Numbered from the stretch's first letter, positions 37,649 through 47,776 are shown. The stretch is DNA of 64,000 bases from Noviherbaspirillum sedimenti (GCF_003590835.1 NZ_QYUQ01000002.1:1240001-1304000); one strand, 5' to 3'. The notes: generated by a model from the sequence alone, not told the origin. Numbers and translations: made by a program.

Positions 37649-38431
37649 TCAATTAACGGCGTCTTCCGGTGCCAGCGGCACTTCAGTCGCCTGTTCCGGC
37701 AAGCCGGCCAGAATCAGGATTTCCACACGACGGTTGCGCAAGCGCCCTTCGGTGCTCTCGTTCGGCCCCACCGGGAAATTTTCGGCATGGCCGACCGCGG
37801 TCAGGCGCTCATGCGCAACGCCGTTGTCGGCCAGCAGGCGCACCACGCTGCTGGCGCGCGCGCTCGACAATTCCCAGTTCGACGGAAAGGCGGCATTGCT
37901 GATCGGCACATTGTCGGTATGCCCTTCCACCTGCATGGCGTGGCTATCTTCCTTCATGATGCCGGCGATGGCAGTCAAGGCTTCGCCGGATTCAGCGGTG
38001 AGCCTGGCGTCCCCCGGTGCGAACAGGATGCTGGCGTTGATCTCGACCTTGACGCCACGGCTGGTCTGGGTCACACGCACGATACCGCGCTTGACCAGCG
38101 GCGCCAGCGCCTGCTGGATCTGGCGTGCAATCGCCGTCATCGCCGTTCTTTCGCGGCGCAAGGCCTCGACCTGCTGACGGTCCGGCGCGGGCTGGCGGCG
38201 CAGCGGAAAGGCTTGCTGGCGCTCCGGCGCTACCTGGGAAGCGGAAACCGCCGCTCCGGTGCCGAAGGCGTTGCCCAGCGAATTGGCCAGGACGCGGTAC
38301 TTGCCTTCGTTGACCGAAGAGATGGCATACATCACGACAAAGAACGCAAACAGCAGCGTGATGAAATCGGCATATGAGACTAGCCAGCGCTCATGGTTTT
38401 CATGCTCTTCTTCATGCCTTCTGCGTGCCAT
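37649..38431 (-). CDS. motD: Flagellar motor stator protein MotD (MotB family)
   Basis: Peptidoglycan-anchored stator subunit. 260 residues from ATG 38431 (MARRRHEEEHENHERW), one transmembrane helix with the proton-binding Asp (YADFITLLFAFFVVMYAI), then an OmpA-like domain (VEGHTDNVPISNAAFPSNWE). An upstream ATG at 38473 would overlap the motC stop and add 14 residues; the shorter form has AAGG at good spacing and matches family starts. Immediately downstream of motC in the fliA operon. Confidence 0.94.
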   Translation of the reverse strand: MARRRHEEEHENHERWLVSYADFITLLFAFFVVMYAISSVNEGKYRVLANSLGNAFGTGAAVSASQVAPERQQAFPLRRQPAPDRQQVEALRRERTAMTAIARQIQQALAPLVKRGIVRVTQTSRGVKVEINASILFAPGDARLTAESGEALTAIAGIMKEDSHAMQVEGHTDNVPISNAAFPSNWELSSARASSVVRLLADNGVAHERLTAVGHAENFPVGPNESTEGRLRNRRVEILILAGLPEQATEVPLAPEDAVN

Positions 38432-38472
38432 TGTCTGCCTTGTCCTTGCCCGGTTAGCGGCATTAATCGGCA

Positions 38473-39213
38473 TTAATGCCGGTGCGCGCTCATGCGTTCC
38501 TGGATCACCCGCGGGTTGTCGCCCAGGGCGATGCCGAAGAAAGCCGCAATCAGCATCTCGCGCTGCGCCACCTCGTGCGCCAGCAAGGATTTGAGTTTAT
38601 TGGCGATCGGCAGGAATACCAGGTTGGCCAGCCCCACGCCGTAGATCGTGGCGACGAAGGCCACCGCGATGCCGCTGCCAAGCTGGGCGGGATTGGCAAG
38701 ATTTTCCATCACGTGAATCAGCCCGAGCACGGCGCCGATGATGCCGACGGTCGGGGCGTAGCCGCCGGCGGCGTCCCACACCTTGATCGCCAGTCGCTCG
38801 CGCCGCTCGTAACTGTCCAGTTCGGCTTCCAGGATATCCTTGAGCTTGAACGGGTCGATGCCGTCGATCAGCATGCGCAAGCCCTTGGCCTTGAAAGGCT
38901 CCTTGACGCCATCGAGATAGCGCTCCAGGCTCAGCAAGCCTTCGCGCCGCGCCAGCGCGCTCCAGGTCGTCACCTGCAACTCCAGCGCGGCGGAAGTATC
39001 GGCTGGCAGCACGAACACGGACCTGGCCATGCGCACGCCGCGCACAAAATCCGGCATGCCGCTTTGCAGCAGCACCGCACCCACGGTGCCGACCCCGACG
39101 ATGATGAAGGCGGCCGGCTGCACCAGCGAGCCCAGGTGGCCGCCCTCCAGCAACTGGCCGGCCAGCAGGCCGCCCAGCGCCAGCGCAATGCCGGCTACGC
39201 TAGCCCAGTCCAC
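38473..39213 (-). CDS. motC: Flagellar motor stator protein MotC (MotA family)
   Basis: 246-residue four-helix stator protein with GLALALGGLLAGQLLEGG-like first helix, cytoplasmic domain with the charged ERLAIKVWDAAGGYAP region, and the C-terminal helices GIIGAVLGLIHVMENLANP. The MotC/MotD pair is the second stator type of beta/gammaproteobacteria; a classical MotA/MotB pair, if present, lies outside the window. Overlaps fliA by 19 bases. Confidence 0.94.
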   Translation of the reverse strand: MDWASVAGIALALGGLLAGQLLEGGHLGSLVQPAAFIIVGVGTVGAVLLQSGMPDFVRGVRMARSVFVLPADTSAALELQVTTWSALARREGLLSLERYLDGVKEPFKAKGLRMLIDGIDPFKLKDILEAELDSYERRERLAIKVWDAAGGYAPTVGIIGAVLGLIHVMENLANPAQLGSGIAVAFVATIYGVGLANLVFLPIANKLKSLLAHEVAQREMLIAAFFGIALGDNPRVIQERMSAHRH

Positions 39214-39926
39214 GCCTGCTCCCGTAAAAAGCTACGCAGGCGCGCGATTGCCTGGCTGTGCAGTTGCGACACGCGCGATTCCGACACATTCATCACCGCA
39301 CCGATCTCCTTGAGATTCATTTCCTGCTCGTAGTACAAGCCCATGAGAATCTTTTCCCGCTCCGGCAAGGCGCCGATGGCATCGATCACGGCCTCGCGAA
39401 AGCCGGTGTTCATCAGGCTTTGCAGCGGATCGTCCGACTGGTCGGTGCAATAGCGGTCGAGGAAATGTTCGTTGTCCTCGCTCTCGTGGAAATCTTCGTA
39501 ATAGACCAGCTGGTGGCCGCCGCTGTCGTTCAGCAGGTCCTGGTATTCGACCAGCGACAACTTCAGTTGCTTGGCCACTTCGGTTTCCAGCGGTGGCCGG
39601 CCGAGGCGCTGCTGCAGCTTCTGCATGGCCTCCTCGATCTTGCGCATGTTCTGGCGGATACTGCGTGGCAGCCAGTCGCTGCTGCGCAACTCGTCCAGCA
39701 TGGCGCCGCGTATACGCTGCACCGCATACGTCTCGAACTGCGCTCCGTGGTTATCCTCGTAGCGATTGACGGCGTCCAGCAAGCCGATCATGCCGGCCTG
39801 CACCAGGTCGTCGACTTCGACGCTGTGCGGCAGCTTGGCCTTCATCTGGTGCGCAAGCCGCTTCACCAGCGGCGCATGTTCCTGCAGCAGGTGATTCTTG
39901 TCCGATTTTCCATGCGCGGTGTACAT
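39195..39926 (-). CDS. fliA: RNA polymerase sigma factor FliA (sigma-28)
   Basis: 243-residue flagellar sigma factor. Region 2 (VEVDDLVQAGMIGLLDAVNR, QFETYAVQRIRGAMLDELR), region 3 (SIRQNMRKIEEAMQKLQQRL) and region 4 (LPEREKILMGLYYEQEMNLK, VSESRVSQLHSQAI) are intact. It should read the five TAAA-N15-GCCGATAA-type promoters in this window and is inhibited by FlgM. Confidence 0.98.
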   Translation of the reverse strand: MYTAHGKSDKNHLLQEHAPLVKRLAHQMKAKLPHSVEVDDLVQAGMIGLLDAVNRYEDNHGAQFETYAVQRIRGAMLDELRSSDWLPRSIRQNMRKIEEAMQKLQQRLGRPPLETEVAKQLKLSLVEYQDLLNDSGGHQLVYYEDFHESEDNEHFLDRYCTDQSDDPLQSLMNTGFREAVIDAIGALPEREKILMGLYYEQEMNLKEIGAVMNVSESRVSQLHSQAIARLRSFLREQAWTGLA

Positions 39927-39947
39927 CAGTCGTTCATTATCCTTTTT

Positions 39948-40802
39948 TTAACCCGCCATCCGCATGCCGCCCGCCGGCGCCATGTCCGCCACGTCCCCCA
40001 TCGAGCAACGCCCGGCCAGCTTGCGGAACGCCAGCGACGCGCCGGCCAGCGGAAAGGCCTCGACCACGCTGCGCCCGAGCCTGGCGGCGCGACCGAGGTG
40101 CTCGTCGGCCGGCACCGAACCCAGCAATGCCACCTGGGTTGCCAGGTAACGGCTGGCAACCTGCGCGATATTCTCGTGCACCAGCTTCGCTTCGCGCTCG
40201 CCGACGCCACTCACCAGCACGCTGAATGGCCGCCGTCCGAGCGTGGCACTCAGGCGCTTGATCATCGCATACGCCGCCTTGATGGACGCGGCGCTGTTCG
40301 TGACCTGCACGACGATTTCACCGCCAGCCAGCGCCGGCAGCGCGAATCCGTCATCGGCGCCAAGTTCGCCATCGACCACCACAATATCGTGTTGCTGCGC
40401 CAGCGCGTCGAAATTCTGGCCGAGACGACGCATCAGCAAGTCATCCTGCGGTGCCGCCTGTAACTGCGCGCGCGCCTGCAATGTCGCATGTGCCAGCCTG
40501 GCCACGCCAAAACCCTGCGGCATGGCCTGCACCAGTTCAGCCATCCTGCCCTCCTGGCGCGCCACATCCAGCAGGCTGGCCCGGCGCGGCGCATCCAGCC
40601 GCGCGGCGATACCGCCGGTGCTCGCGCGCGCATCGAGCAGCAGTACTTCGCTGCCGGCGCGCACCAGGGAAGCGCCAAGGTTCACCAGCATCGCATTTTT
40701 TTCCTCGTCTGGCAACGCCGACAGGAAGGTGAACACGCGCGGCCGCGGCCCCGCCAGCATGCGGCGCAGGCCTTCAGCCTGGTCGTTGCGGAAGTTAGCC
40801 AA
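39948..40802 (-). CDS. flhG: FlhG/FleN-type MinD-like protein with degenerate P-loop
   Basis: 284 residues, encoded between flhF and fliA as flhG normally is. N-terminus MANFRNDQAEGLRRMLAG is typical of FlhG. In an active member the next block is a deviant Walker A (KGGVGKT-like); here residues 27-36 read LSALPDEEKN, keeping only one Lys (K35). The later DTPAG-like Walker B is also altered (VVVDGELGAD). The fold, including the C-terminal half, seems otherwise intact, so it may be a non-hydrolysing FlhG that regulates flagellar number through FlhF. Overlaps flhF by 8 bases. Confidence 0.85.
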   Translation of the reverse strand: MANFRNDQAEGLRRMLAGPRPRVFTFLSALPDEEKNAMLVNLGASLVRAGSEVLLLDARASTGGIAARLDAPRRASLLDVARQEGRMAELVQAMPQGFGVARLAHATLQARAQLQAAPQDDLLMRRLGQNFDALAQQHDIVVVDGELGADDGFALPALAGGEIVVQVTNSAASIKAAYAMIKRLSATLGRRPFSVLVSGVGEREAKLVHENIAQVASRYLATQVALLGSVPADEHLGRAARLGRSVVEAFPLAGASLAFRKLAGRCSMGDVADMAPAGGMRMAG

Positions 40803-42114
40803 GGGACACCTCGCGCAGGCTGGCGTCGTTCATGCCGCGCGCCGCATTGGCAACCACCATCGGCAACTCGGCATCCTGAAACTGGAACGGTGCGGTTTCA
40901 CGCTTGAGCTTGAAGGCGCGGTCGACCAGGTAATCCTTGTTGGCCACGTGCAGGTCTTCCGGCACGCGCTGGCCGTTGGCCACATAATACATTTTCAGCT
41001 TCTGGCGGATCGCCACGTCCAGCACGCCGCCAATGGTCGCCGCCTCGTCCAGCTTGGTCATGATGCAGCCGGACAGTCCGCCGCCCTGATAGGCGCGCAC
41101 CACCTCGCTCAGCGTTTCGCCGGTCGAAGTGGCCGACATGCACAGCAGGCGCTTGACCTGGGAGCCGGTGCCCGACAGCATGGCGACCTGCTCGGCCACC
41201 ATCTGGTCGCGCTGGCTCATGCCCACGGTATCGATCAAGACCGTGTGCTTGTTGCGCAATTCATCCAGGGCGATCTTCAGGTCGGTTTCATCCTTGACTG
41301 AATGCACCATGACGCCCAGGATTTTGCCGTAGATGCGCAGTTGCTCGTAGCCGCCGATACGGTAGCCGTCGGTCGTGATCAGCGCCAGCTTGCCGGCGCC
41401 GTGGCGCATCACGCAGCGTGCCGCCAGCTTGGCGGTGGTGGTGGTCTTGCCGACCCCGGTCGGTCCCACCAGTGCGTACACGCCGCCCTGGTCGAGGATG
41501 TCGTTCTCGTTATCGATCGACGCCAGGTTGCGTGCCAGGATCGAACGAACCCAGTGCATGCCGGCCGCCACCGTTGCGCCGGCAGGCATTTTTTCCGTCA
41601 GGAAGCGCGCCAGACTGGCGGAAAAGCCGGCCGACAGCATTTCGCGCATGACCGCCGACTTCGCCGGCTCGCGCTTTTGCTGGCTGCTGAAGGCGATCTC
41701 CGCCAGTTGCGACTCCAGCATGCCGCGCATGGCGCGGATCTCGGTCATCACCTTGCCCAGTTCGCTGGCGGCCGACTGTTCGGCCGCTGCGTTCATCTCG
41801 CGCGCGGCACTGAGAGATTCAGCCAGGCGTGCTGCCTGATTGTTCTCGGCCAGATGGCGCGGCGCCAGCGCCGCCAGGGTCGATTGCGAAATCATGGGAG
41901 TTGGCGCGGGTGCGAGAGCGGGTGCAGGCGCCACGGCCGGCATATCTGCCACCGGTTCCGCCAGCGCCGACATGTCTTCCGGCGCCAGTGCCAGGATCTC
42001 GATCGTGCCGTCGATGCTGCGGTTGGAGAGGATCACGGCGTCCGCGCCGAGGGCGTCGCGCACCTTGCGCAATGCCTCACGGGATGTAGTTGCGGTGAAT
42101 TTTCTTACGTTCAT
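40795..42114 (-). CDS. flhF: Flagellar biosynthesis GTPase FlhF
   Basis: 439-residue SRP-type GTPase setting flagellar position and number. N-terminal B domain (MNVRKFTATTSREALRKVRD, ALGADAVILSNR), an Ala/Pro-rich linker, and NG domain with P-loop GPTGVGKT at 217-224, then ITTDGYRIGGYEQLRIYGKI and a DTVGMSQRD guanine/switch region. 237 bases separate it from flhA. Confidence 0.96.
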   Translation of the reverse strand: MNVRKFTATTSREALRKVRDALGADAVILSNRSIDGTIEILALAPEDMSALAEPVADMPAVAPAPALAPAPTPMISQSTLAALAPRHLAENNQAARLAESLSAAREMNAAAEQSAASELGKVMTEIRAMRGMLESQLAEIAFSSQQKREPAKSAVMREMLSAGFSASLARFLTEKMPAGATVAAGMHWVRSILARNLASIDNENDILDQGGVYALVGPTGVGKTTTTAKLAARCVMRHGAGKLALITTDGYRIGGYEQLRIYGKILGVMVHSVKDETDLKIALDELRNKHTVLIDTVGMSQRDQMVAEQVAMLSGTGSQVKRLLCMSATSTGETLSEVVRAYQGGGLSGCIMTKLDEAATIGGVLDVAIRQKLKMYYVANGQRVPEDLHVANKDYLVDRAFKLKRETAPFQFQDAELPMVVANAARGMNDASLREVSLG

Positions 42115-42266
42115 GCTTGGCCTCCAACTAGGCTGGTAACTTCAATGGTGCTGATTACAAAAAGCCGGATCGCGATAAGCAGTCATGACTCGGTAGTACC
42201 GCACTGCGTATGCATTGCCGGACTTTGCAATATGGGTTAACAGGATTATTGATTGGAAGTGGCGCT

Positions 42267-42297
42267 GGCTATCGGGGGAATAGCCGGGTAATCCCCC
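42267..42297 (-). other. Two overlapping alternative hairpins between flhA and flhF
   Basis: GGCTAT-N7-ATAGCC (42267-42285) and GGGGGA-N12-TCCCCC (42274-42297) share bases, so only one can form at a time. They lie in the 237-base gap that would be the flhF leader or the flhA-flhF intercistronic RNA. No T run follows on either strand. Function unknown. Confidence 0.4.
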
Positions 42298-42351
42298 TGC
42301 ATTTCGGCCACATCGCTTGCGAGCCGTCCATCATGCGCCGCCGCTTGCACG

Positions 42352-44457
42352 TCAGGCCATATTGCCCACCAGGCTGGTCACCTTGATCGTCTTTGTTTCC
42401 GGCACTTCGGCGTGCGACAGCACCTTCAGCTGCGGAATCGCGCGGCGCAGGAAGCGCGCCAGCAACGCGCGCAACGGTCCCGGCACCAGCAGCACCGGGG
42501 TCAGTCCCATCTGTTCCTGCTGGCGCGCCGCGTTCGCTGTCTGCATCGCCAGGGTGTCGGCCAGGCCCGGCTCGATGCCGCCGCCATCCGGGCCGCTGGT
42601 CTGCAGGGCCTGCATCAGCAGGCGCTCCAGGCGATTGTCCAGGGTCATGACCGCCAGTTCGTTGGACGACGCAAAAATCTGCTGGACGATGGCGCGACCC
42701 AGGGCGATGCGCACCTGTGCGGTCAGCTCATTGGGGTCCTGCAGCTGCGGCGCAAATTCGGCCAGGATCTCGATGATGGTGCGCATGTCGCGGATGTGCA
42801 CGCCTTCGATCAGCAGGTTCTGCAGCACTTTCTGCAAAGTCGAAATCGATAGCAGCTTGGGCACCAGGTCTTCCACCAGTTTCGGCGACTCCTTGCCAAG
42901 ATGATCCAGCAATTGCTGCACTTCCTGACGACCCAGCAACTCGGCCGCATGCGTGGTGATCAGGTGGTTCAGGTGGGTGGCCACCACGGTGCCGGCATCG
43001 ACCACGGTATACCCCATCGCCTGGGCCTGGTCGCGCATGCCGGCGTCGATCCACACCGCTGGCAGGCCGAAGGCCGGATCGGTGGTGGCAGCGCCCGGCA
43101 AGGTGCCGCTGACCATACCGGGATTGATCGCCAGGAACTGCCCGGCATGTGCCTCGCCGCTGCCGACTTCCACACCCTTCAATGTGATGCGGTAGGCGGA
43201 AGGCTTCAATTCCAGATTGTCGCGGATGTGCACCGGCGGCGAAAGAAAACCGACTTCCTGGGCAAATTTCTTGCGGATGCCCTTGATGCGGCGCAGCAGC
43301 TCGCCGCCCTGCCCCTTGTCCACCAGCGGAATCAGACGGTAGCCGACTTCCAGGCCGAGGGTGTCGACCGGCACGATATCCTGCCAGGATGCTTCCTCGC
43401 CTTCCGGGGCAGCCACCGCCGCGGCGGCTGCCGCGGCCGCCTCTGGCGCCTCCTGCATGGACTGCGTGGCCTGGTTGGCGCGCTGCGAAATCATGTAGGC
43501 GCCGCCAGCAAGCAGCGATGCCAGGAAAATGAAGGGGATGTGCGGCATGCCGGGAATGATGCCCATGCCGCCGACAATCGCGGCTGTGATGTACATGACT
43601 TGCGGCTTGGCGAACAGCTGGCTGATCAGCTGGGTGCCGATGTCCTCGTCGCTGGCCACGCGCGAGACGATGATACCGGCCGCCACCGAAATCACCAGTG
43701 AAGGAATTTGCGCCACCAGGCCGTCACCGATCGCCAGCAGCGTATAGTTTTCCAGGGCGTCGCCAAAAGCCATGTCATGCTGGAGCATGCCGACGATCAG
43801 GCCGCCGATGACATTGACGAGCGTGACGATGATGCCGGCGATGGCATCACCCTTGACGTATTTGCTGGCGCCATCCATGGAACCATAGAATTCAGCTTCC
43901 TGCGACACCTGCTGACGGCGGCTGCGCGCCTCCGCCTCGCCGATCAGGCCGGCGTTGAGGTCGGCGTCGATCGCCATCTGCTTGCCGGGCATCGCATCCA
44001 GGGCGAAACGCGCGCCGACTTCGGCGATACGGCCGGCGCCCTTGGTCACCACGACGAAATTGATGATGGTCAGGATCACGAACACCACGATACCGACCGT
44101 GTAATTGCCGCCGATCAGGAAGTGGCCAAAGGCCTCGATCACCTTGCCGGCGGCGTCCGGGCCGGTATGCCCTTCGGCGAGCACGATGCGGGTGGAAGCC
44201 ACGTTCAGCGACAGGCGCAGCATGGTCGATATCAGCAGCACGGCCGGGAAGGCCATGAAGTCAAGCGGCTTGATGGTGTACAGGGAAGTCAGCAGGATGA
44301 TGATCGACAGCGCCAGGTTAAAGCTGAAGAACATATCGAGCACGAACGCCGGCAGGGGCAGCACCATCATCGCCAGCATCATGATGATCAGGATTGGCGC
44401 TGCCAGCGCCTTCGAGTTCGCGCCAGACATCCACAGCGGCAGTTTCAGGCTATTCAT
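42352..44457 (-). CDS. flhA: Flagellar type III export gate protein FlhA
   Basis: 701-residue export motor subunit that forms the cytoplasmic nonameric ring. About eight N-terminal membrane helices (to ~320), the FHIPEP-family loop (MPGKQMAIDADLNAGLIGEA, GSMDGASKYVKGDAIAGII), a linker with a run of Ala at ~337-350, then the soluble domain to MA. Overlaps flhB by 4 bases. Confidence 0.98.
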   Translation of the reverse strand: MNSLKLPLWMSGANSKALAAPILIIMMLAMMVLPLPAFVLDMFFSFNLALSIIILLTSLYTIKPLDFMAFPAVLLISTMLRLSLNVASTRIVLAEGHTGPDAAGKVIEAFGHFLIGGNYTVGIVVFVILTIINFVVVTKGAGRIAEVGARFALDAMPGKQMAIDADLNAGLIGEAEARSRRQQVSQEAEFYGSMDGASKYVKGDAIAGIIVTLVNVIGGLIVGMLQHDMAFGDALENYTLLAIGDGLVAQIPSLVISVAAGIIVSRVASDEDIGTQLISQLFAKPQVMYITAAIVGGMGIIPGMPHIPFIFLASLLAGGAYMISQRANQATQSMQEAPEAAAAAAAAVAAPEGEEASWQDIVPVDTLGLEVGYRLIPLVDKGQGGELLRRIKGIRKKFAQEVGFLSPPVHIRDNLELKPSAYRITLKGVEVGSGEAHAGQFLAINPGMVSGTLPGAATTDPAFGLPAVWIDAGMRDQAQAMGYTVVDAGTVVATHLNHLITTHAAELLGRQEVQQLLDHLGKESPKLVEDLVPKLLSISTLQKVLQNLLIEGVHIRDMRTIIEILAEFAPQLQDPNELTAQVRIALGRAIVQQIFASSNELAVMTLDNRLERLLMQALQTSGPDGGGIEPGLADTLAMQTANAARQQEQMGLTPVLLVPGPLRALLARFLRRAIPQLKVLSHAEVPETKTIKVTSLVGNMA

Positions 44458-45632
44458 TGCATCACTCCATTAGCGGGCGCCTGCCCTGACGTGTTCAGCG
44501 GGTTCAGCGGATCGAGCTCGGGCGGCACCTCGAGGCCGGTGGGCGCATTGGGGCGGGCGCCGCCCTGCTGGCGATAGATGCGCAGCTGGAACACGTAAGC
44601 CAGCACCTCGGCCACTGCGGTGTAAAGGGCTTCGGGAATTTCATCGCCGAGTTCGGCGTGGCGGAACAGCGCGCGCGCCAGCGGCGGCGCTTCCAGCAGC
44701 GGCACGTTGTTTTCTTTGGCGATTTCGCGGATCCTGGCGGCGACTTCGTCGGCGCCCTTGGCCACCACTTGCGGCGCCCGCATCTTGCCATCGGCGTACC
44801 TCAGGGCGACCGCGTAGTGGGTCGGATTGGTCACCACCACATCGGCATTGGGAATCTCGCTCATCATGCGGCGGCGCGCCATCTCGCGCTGCTGCTGGCG
44901 AATCTTGGCCTTGATTTCGGGATTGCCGTCGGACTCCTTGGCTTCCTGGCGCAGCTCTTCGCGCGTCATCTTCAGTTTGTTGGCGTAGTGCCACATCTGG
45001 TAAGGCGCGTCGATCAGGGCGATGGCCACCAGAGCGCCGACGATGGAAAGAAAACTGACCAGCAGGATGTGGCCGAGGTGCGCCGTGCCGTTCTTGATCG
45101 ACTCGACACCCAGGCCCATCACCGCATCGATCTGGCTGGACACCACCATCCAGGCAACGGCGCCGACCAGGATGGTCTTGCCGATGGCCTTGGCCAGTTC
45201 CATGGCGGCATTGGCGGAAAACATGTTGCCAATGCCCTTCATCGGATTGAGCTTGCCGAAATTCGGCTGCAGCGACTTGGTGGAAAACAGCCAGCCGCCG
45301 ATCAGCAGCGGCGAGCCTACCGCGACCACGAGCAGCAGCACGGCCAGCGGCGCGAATGCCAGCAATACTTCGCCCAGCCTGGCGGCCAGGCCGGCCAGCA
45401 AGAGTTCCGGATCGAAGGCTTGGGCGCGCTCGAACGACAGGCCAGCGACCAGCAGGCGCTGCAACGGCCGCATCATGGATTCGCCGAACACCCACATGCC
45501 GATCCCGGCAGCCATCAGCACGGTGCAGGTGGCCAGCTCGCGCGAACGCGGAACGTCGCCCTCTTCGCGCGCCTGTTCAAGGCGCCGCGGCGAGGCCGGT
45601 TCGGTTCTTTCGAGATCGCTGTCGTCGGCCAT
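44454..45632 (-). CDS. flhB: Flagellar type III export switch protein FlhB
   Basis: 392-residue substrate-specificity switch. Four membrane helices, then the cytoplasmic domain with the autocleavage motif N269-PTH, at the same residue number as in enteric FlhB. Pro-rich C-terminal tail. It follows cheB of the extra chemotaxis module by ~200 bases; no promoter could be assigned in that gap. Confidence 0.98.
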   Translation of the reverse strand: MADDSDLERTEPASPRRLEQAREEGDVPRSRELATCTVLMAAGIGMWVFGESMMRPLQRLLVAGLSFERAQAFDPELLLAGLAARLGEVLLAFAPLAVLLLVVAVGSPLLIGGWLFSTKSLQPNFGKLNPMKGIGNMFSANAAMELAKAIGKTILVGAVAWMVVSSQIDAVMGLGVESIKNGTAHLGHILLVSFLSIVGALVAIALIDAPYQMWHYANKLKMTREELRQEAKESDGNPEIKAKIRQQQREMARRRMMSEIPNADVVVTNPTHYAVALRYADGKMRAPQVVAKGADEVAARIREIAKENNVPLLEAPPLARALFRHAELGDEIPEALYTAVAEVLAYVFQLRIYRQQGGARPNAPTGLEVPPELDPLNPLNTSGQAPANGVMQ

Positions 45633-45833
45633 GGCCGATTCCCCCTGCTGACTGTGCCGTGCGATCGAGATGAAGCACTAACCAGCCATTGGGGAGAATT
45701 ATTGTCGAGAAGGGAGCTTGGCAATCCAGGGAACAGGCAGGAAAACCGCCCGCATTTCACTGGCGCCCGTGTCGCACCCTTCAAATGGCGCCTGCCTGGC
45801 GAATATGCAATCTTATGTCAGTTACGCGCGATT

Positions 45834-46919
45834 TCATGCCGTGAAAGCGGAAAGCTGCTGCACTATCACCCTGCCGATGCCGTTCAGCGGCACCGTTTTC
45901 TCCACCGCACCCCGTTTGACCGCTTCCCTGGGCATGCCATACACCACGCAGCTTTCCTCGTCCTGCGCAATCGTATGCGCGCCGGCCTTGCGCATCTCCA
46001 GCAAACCGGCCGCGCCATCGTCGCCCATGCCTGTCATGATGATGCCCAGCGCATTGGCGCCGGCGCACTTCGCCGCCGAACGGAACAGCACATCGACCGA
46101 AGGCCGATGCCGGTTCACCAGCGGACCATCGACCACTTCGACGAAATACTGCGCGCCGCTGCTGCGCAGCAGCATGTGCTTGCCGCCCGGCGCAATCAAC
46201 ACCCTACCCTGGATGACGCGGTCATTGTTTTGCGCCTCCTTGACGGCGACCTGGCACAAGCCGTCGAGCCGCGCGGCAAACGCGGCGGTGAATTTCTCCG
46301 GCATATGCTGCACGACGACAATGCCGGGCGACACCCCGGGAAGCGACACGAGTATCTCTTCCAAAGCTTGCGTACCGCCGGTGGAAGTGCCGATCGCCAC
46401 CACGCGTTCGGTGGTTTGCATCAGCGCGCGATTCGCGCCAGGCGCCAGGATCACGTCCGCCGTGTGCTTGAGCGGCGCCGCCGGCATGGATTCGGCGCGC
46501 GGAATCAAGCGCTTGACGTTGGCGCGCGCCGCGCCCTTGACTGCCGCAACCAGATCGTCGCAAGCGTCGTGGAGGAATTGCTTGAGGCCGAGCCTGGGCT
46601 TCGCGATGATCGCGGCCGCGCCGGCGGCAAGCGCCGCTATCGTCGTCTGCGCCCCCTTTTCCGTCAGCGTGGAACAGATCACGACCGGCGTCGGCCGCTC
46701 TTGCATGATTTTCCTGAGAAAGGTGATGCCGTCCATGCGCGGCATTTCGACGTCCAGCACGATCACGTCGGGCCAGCAGGCTTTCATCTTTTCCATCGCC
46801 AGCAGCGGATCGGCGGCGGCGCCAGTGACCTCGATGCCGGGATCGGCGCCGAGCAAGCCGGTAAGCACCTGGCGCACGACGGCGGAATCGTCCACGACCA
46901 TGACTTTGATGCGGTTCAT
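45834..46919 (-). CDS. cheB: Chemotaxis methylesterase/glutaminase CheB (module 2)
   Basis: 361 residues: receiver domain with phospho-acceptor D56 ([13 protein letters not shown]), linker, and C-terminal esterase domain with the catalytic Ser in GTSTGG, His in [10 protein letters not shown] and Asp in GMGDDGA. The start is ATG 46919; the frame stays open upstream into cheR without similarity. Ends the extra module upstream of flhB. A second cheB is at 56746. Confidence 0.96.
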   Translation of the reverse strand: MNRIKVMVVDDSAVVRQVLTGLLGADPGIEVTGAAADPLLAMEKMKACWPDVIVLDVEMPRMDGITFLRKIMQERPTPVVICSTLTEKGAQTTIAALAAGAAAIIAKPRLGLKQFLHDACDDLVAAVKGAARANVKRLIPRAESMPAAPLKHTADVILAPGANRALMQTTERVVAIGTSTGGTQALEEILVSLPGVSPGIVVVQHMPEKFTAAFAARLDGLCQVAVKEAQNNDRVIQGRVLIAPGGKHMLLRSSGAQYFVEVVDGPLVNRHRPSVDVLFRSAAKCAGANALGIIMTGMGDDGAAGLLEMRKAGAHTIAQDEESCVVYGMPREAVKRGAVEKTVPLNGIGRVIVQQLSAFTA

Positions 46920-46969
46920 GCCTGCTTCCTTATTTTCCGCTGATCCGGTTCTTCTTGCGCCGCATCGGC

Positions 46970-47776
46970 TCAGCGCTTGCGGTAAATCGATGGGGCGATC
47001 GCTTGCACCGCATCGGTGATGTCGTTCAGGCTCTCCGAGTGGCCGATGCAAAAAATGCCGCCGGGCTTCAATTGCGACAGCACGCGGCTCACCACCTGGC
47101 GTTTGGTTTCGGCATTGAAGTAGATCATCACGTTGCGCAGGAAGATCGCGTCGAACATGCCAAGTTGCGGCAGCGGCGCATTCAGGTTGACCTGCATGAA
47201 CTGCACCTTGGCGCGCAGGCTGCGCGCCACCAGCAGGGTGCCTTGCTGTTCGCCGACGCCTTTGAGGCAGAAACGCTGCAGATAGGACGGCGGGATATGC
47301 CCGGTCCGCTCGGTTGGATAATGCCCCGTGCAGGCGCGCTGCAGCACGCGAGTGCTGATATCCGAACCGAGCACCTCCCAAAGACCGTTGGCCAGGCAAT
47401 CCGCCAGCACCATCGCGATGCTATAGGGCTCTTCGCCAGTCGAGCAAGCCGCGCTCCATACCCGGAAGGTTTGCACGCGCCTGCGGGCCGCAAGCGCATG
47501 CTCCCGCAGCGTATCGAAATGCTTCGGCTCGCGAAAGAAGTAAGTCTCGTTGGTGGTCAGCAGATCGACCGCCGTCTGCACTTCGGCCGGCGCGTCGCCG
47601 CTTGCCAGCAGGCGGAAATACTCGCCGTAGCTGCTCAGATTGCATTGCCGCACGCGCTTGGCGAGGCGCCCGCTGACCAGGGCTTTTTTGCCGGATGACA
47701 TGCTGATGCCGGCAGCATCGTAGATAAATCGCTGAAACTGGATAAACTCTTGATCGGTGATGCTCATGGCGTCCAT
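46970..47776 (-). CDS. cheR: Chemotaxis methyltransferase CheR (module 2)
   Basis: SAM-dependent MCP glutamate methyltransferase. About 268 residues: N-terminal helical domain, [15 protein letters not shown] motif, SAM site [19 protein letters not shown] and [13 protein letters not shown]. Possible starts are TTG 47797 and ATGs 47776 and 47767; none has a strong ribosome site. It directly follows cheW. Confidence 0.95.
   Translation of the reverse strand: MDAMSITDQEFIQFQRFIYDAAGISMSSGKKALVSGRLAKRVRQCNLSSYGEYFRLLASGDAPAEVQTAVDLLTTNETYFFREPKHFDTLREHALAARRRVQTFRVWSAACSTGEEPYSIAMVLADCLANGLWEVLGSDISTRVLQRACTGHYPTERTGHIPPSYLQRFCLKGVGEQQGTLLVARSLRAKVQFMQVNLNAPLPQLGMFDAIFLRNVMIYFNAETKRQVVSRVLSQLKPGGIFCIGHSESLNDITDAVQAIAPSIYRKR

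Noticed and set aside
44658..46943. Very long plus-strand open frame (761 codons) opposite flhB/cheB
   Set aside because: Shadow of high-GC coding sequence on the other strand; composition is His/Arg/Gln-rich with no domain, and both sense genes are certain.
46920..47399. N-terminal extension of cheB reading back through cheR
   Set aside because: The extension has no similarity to receivers; ATG 46919 gives the normal CheB start [11 protein letters not shown].
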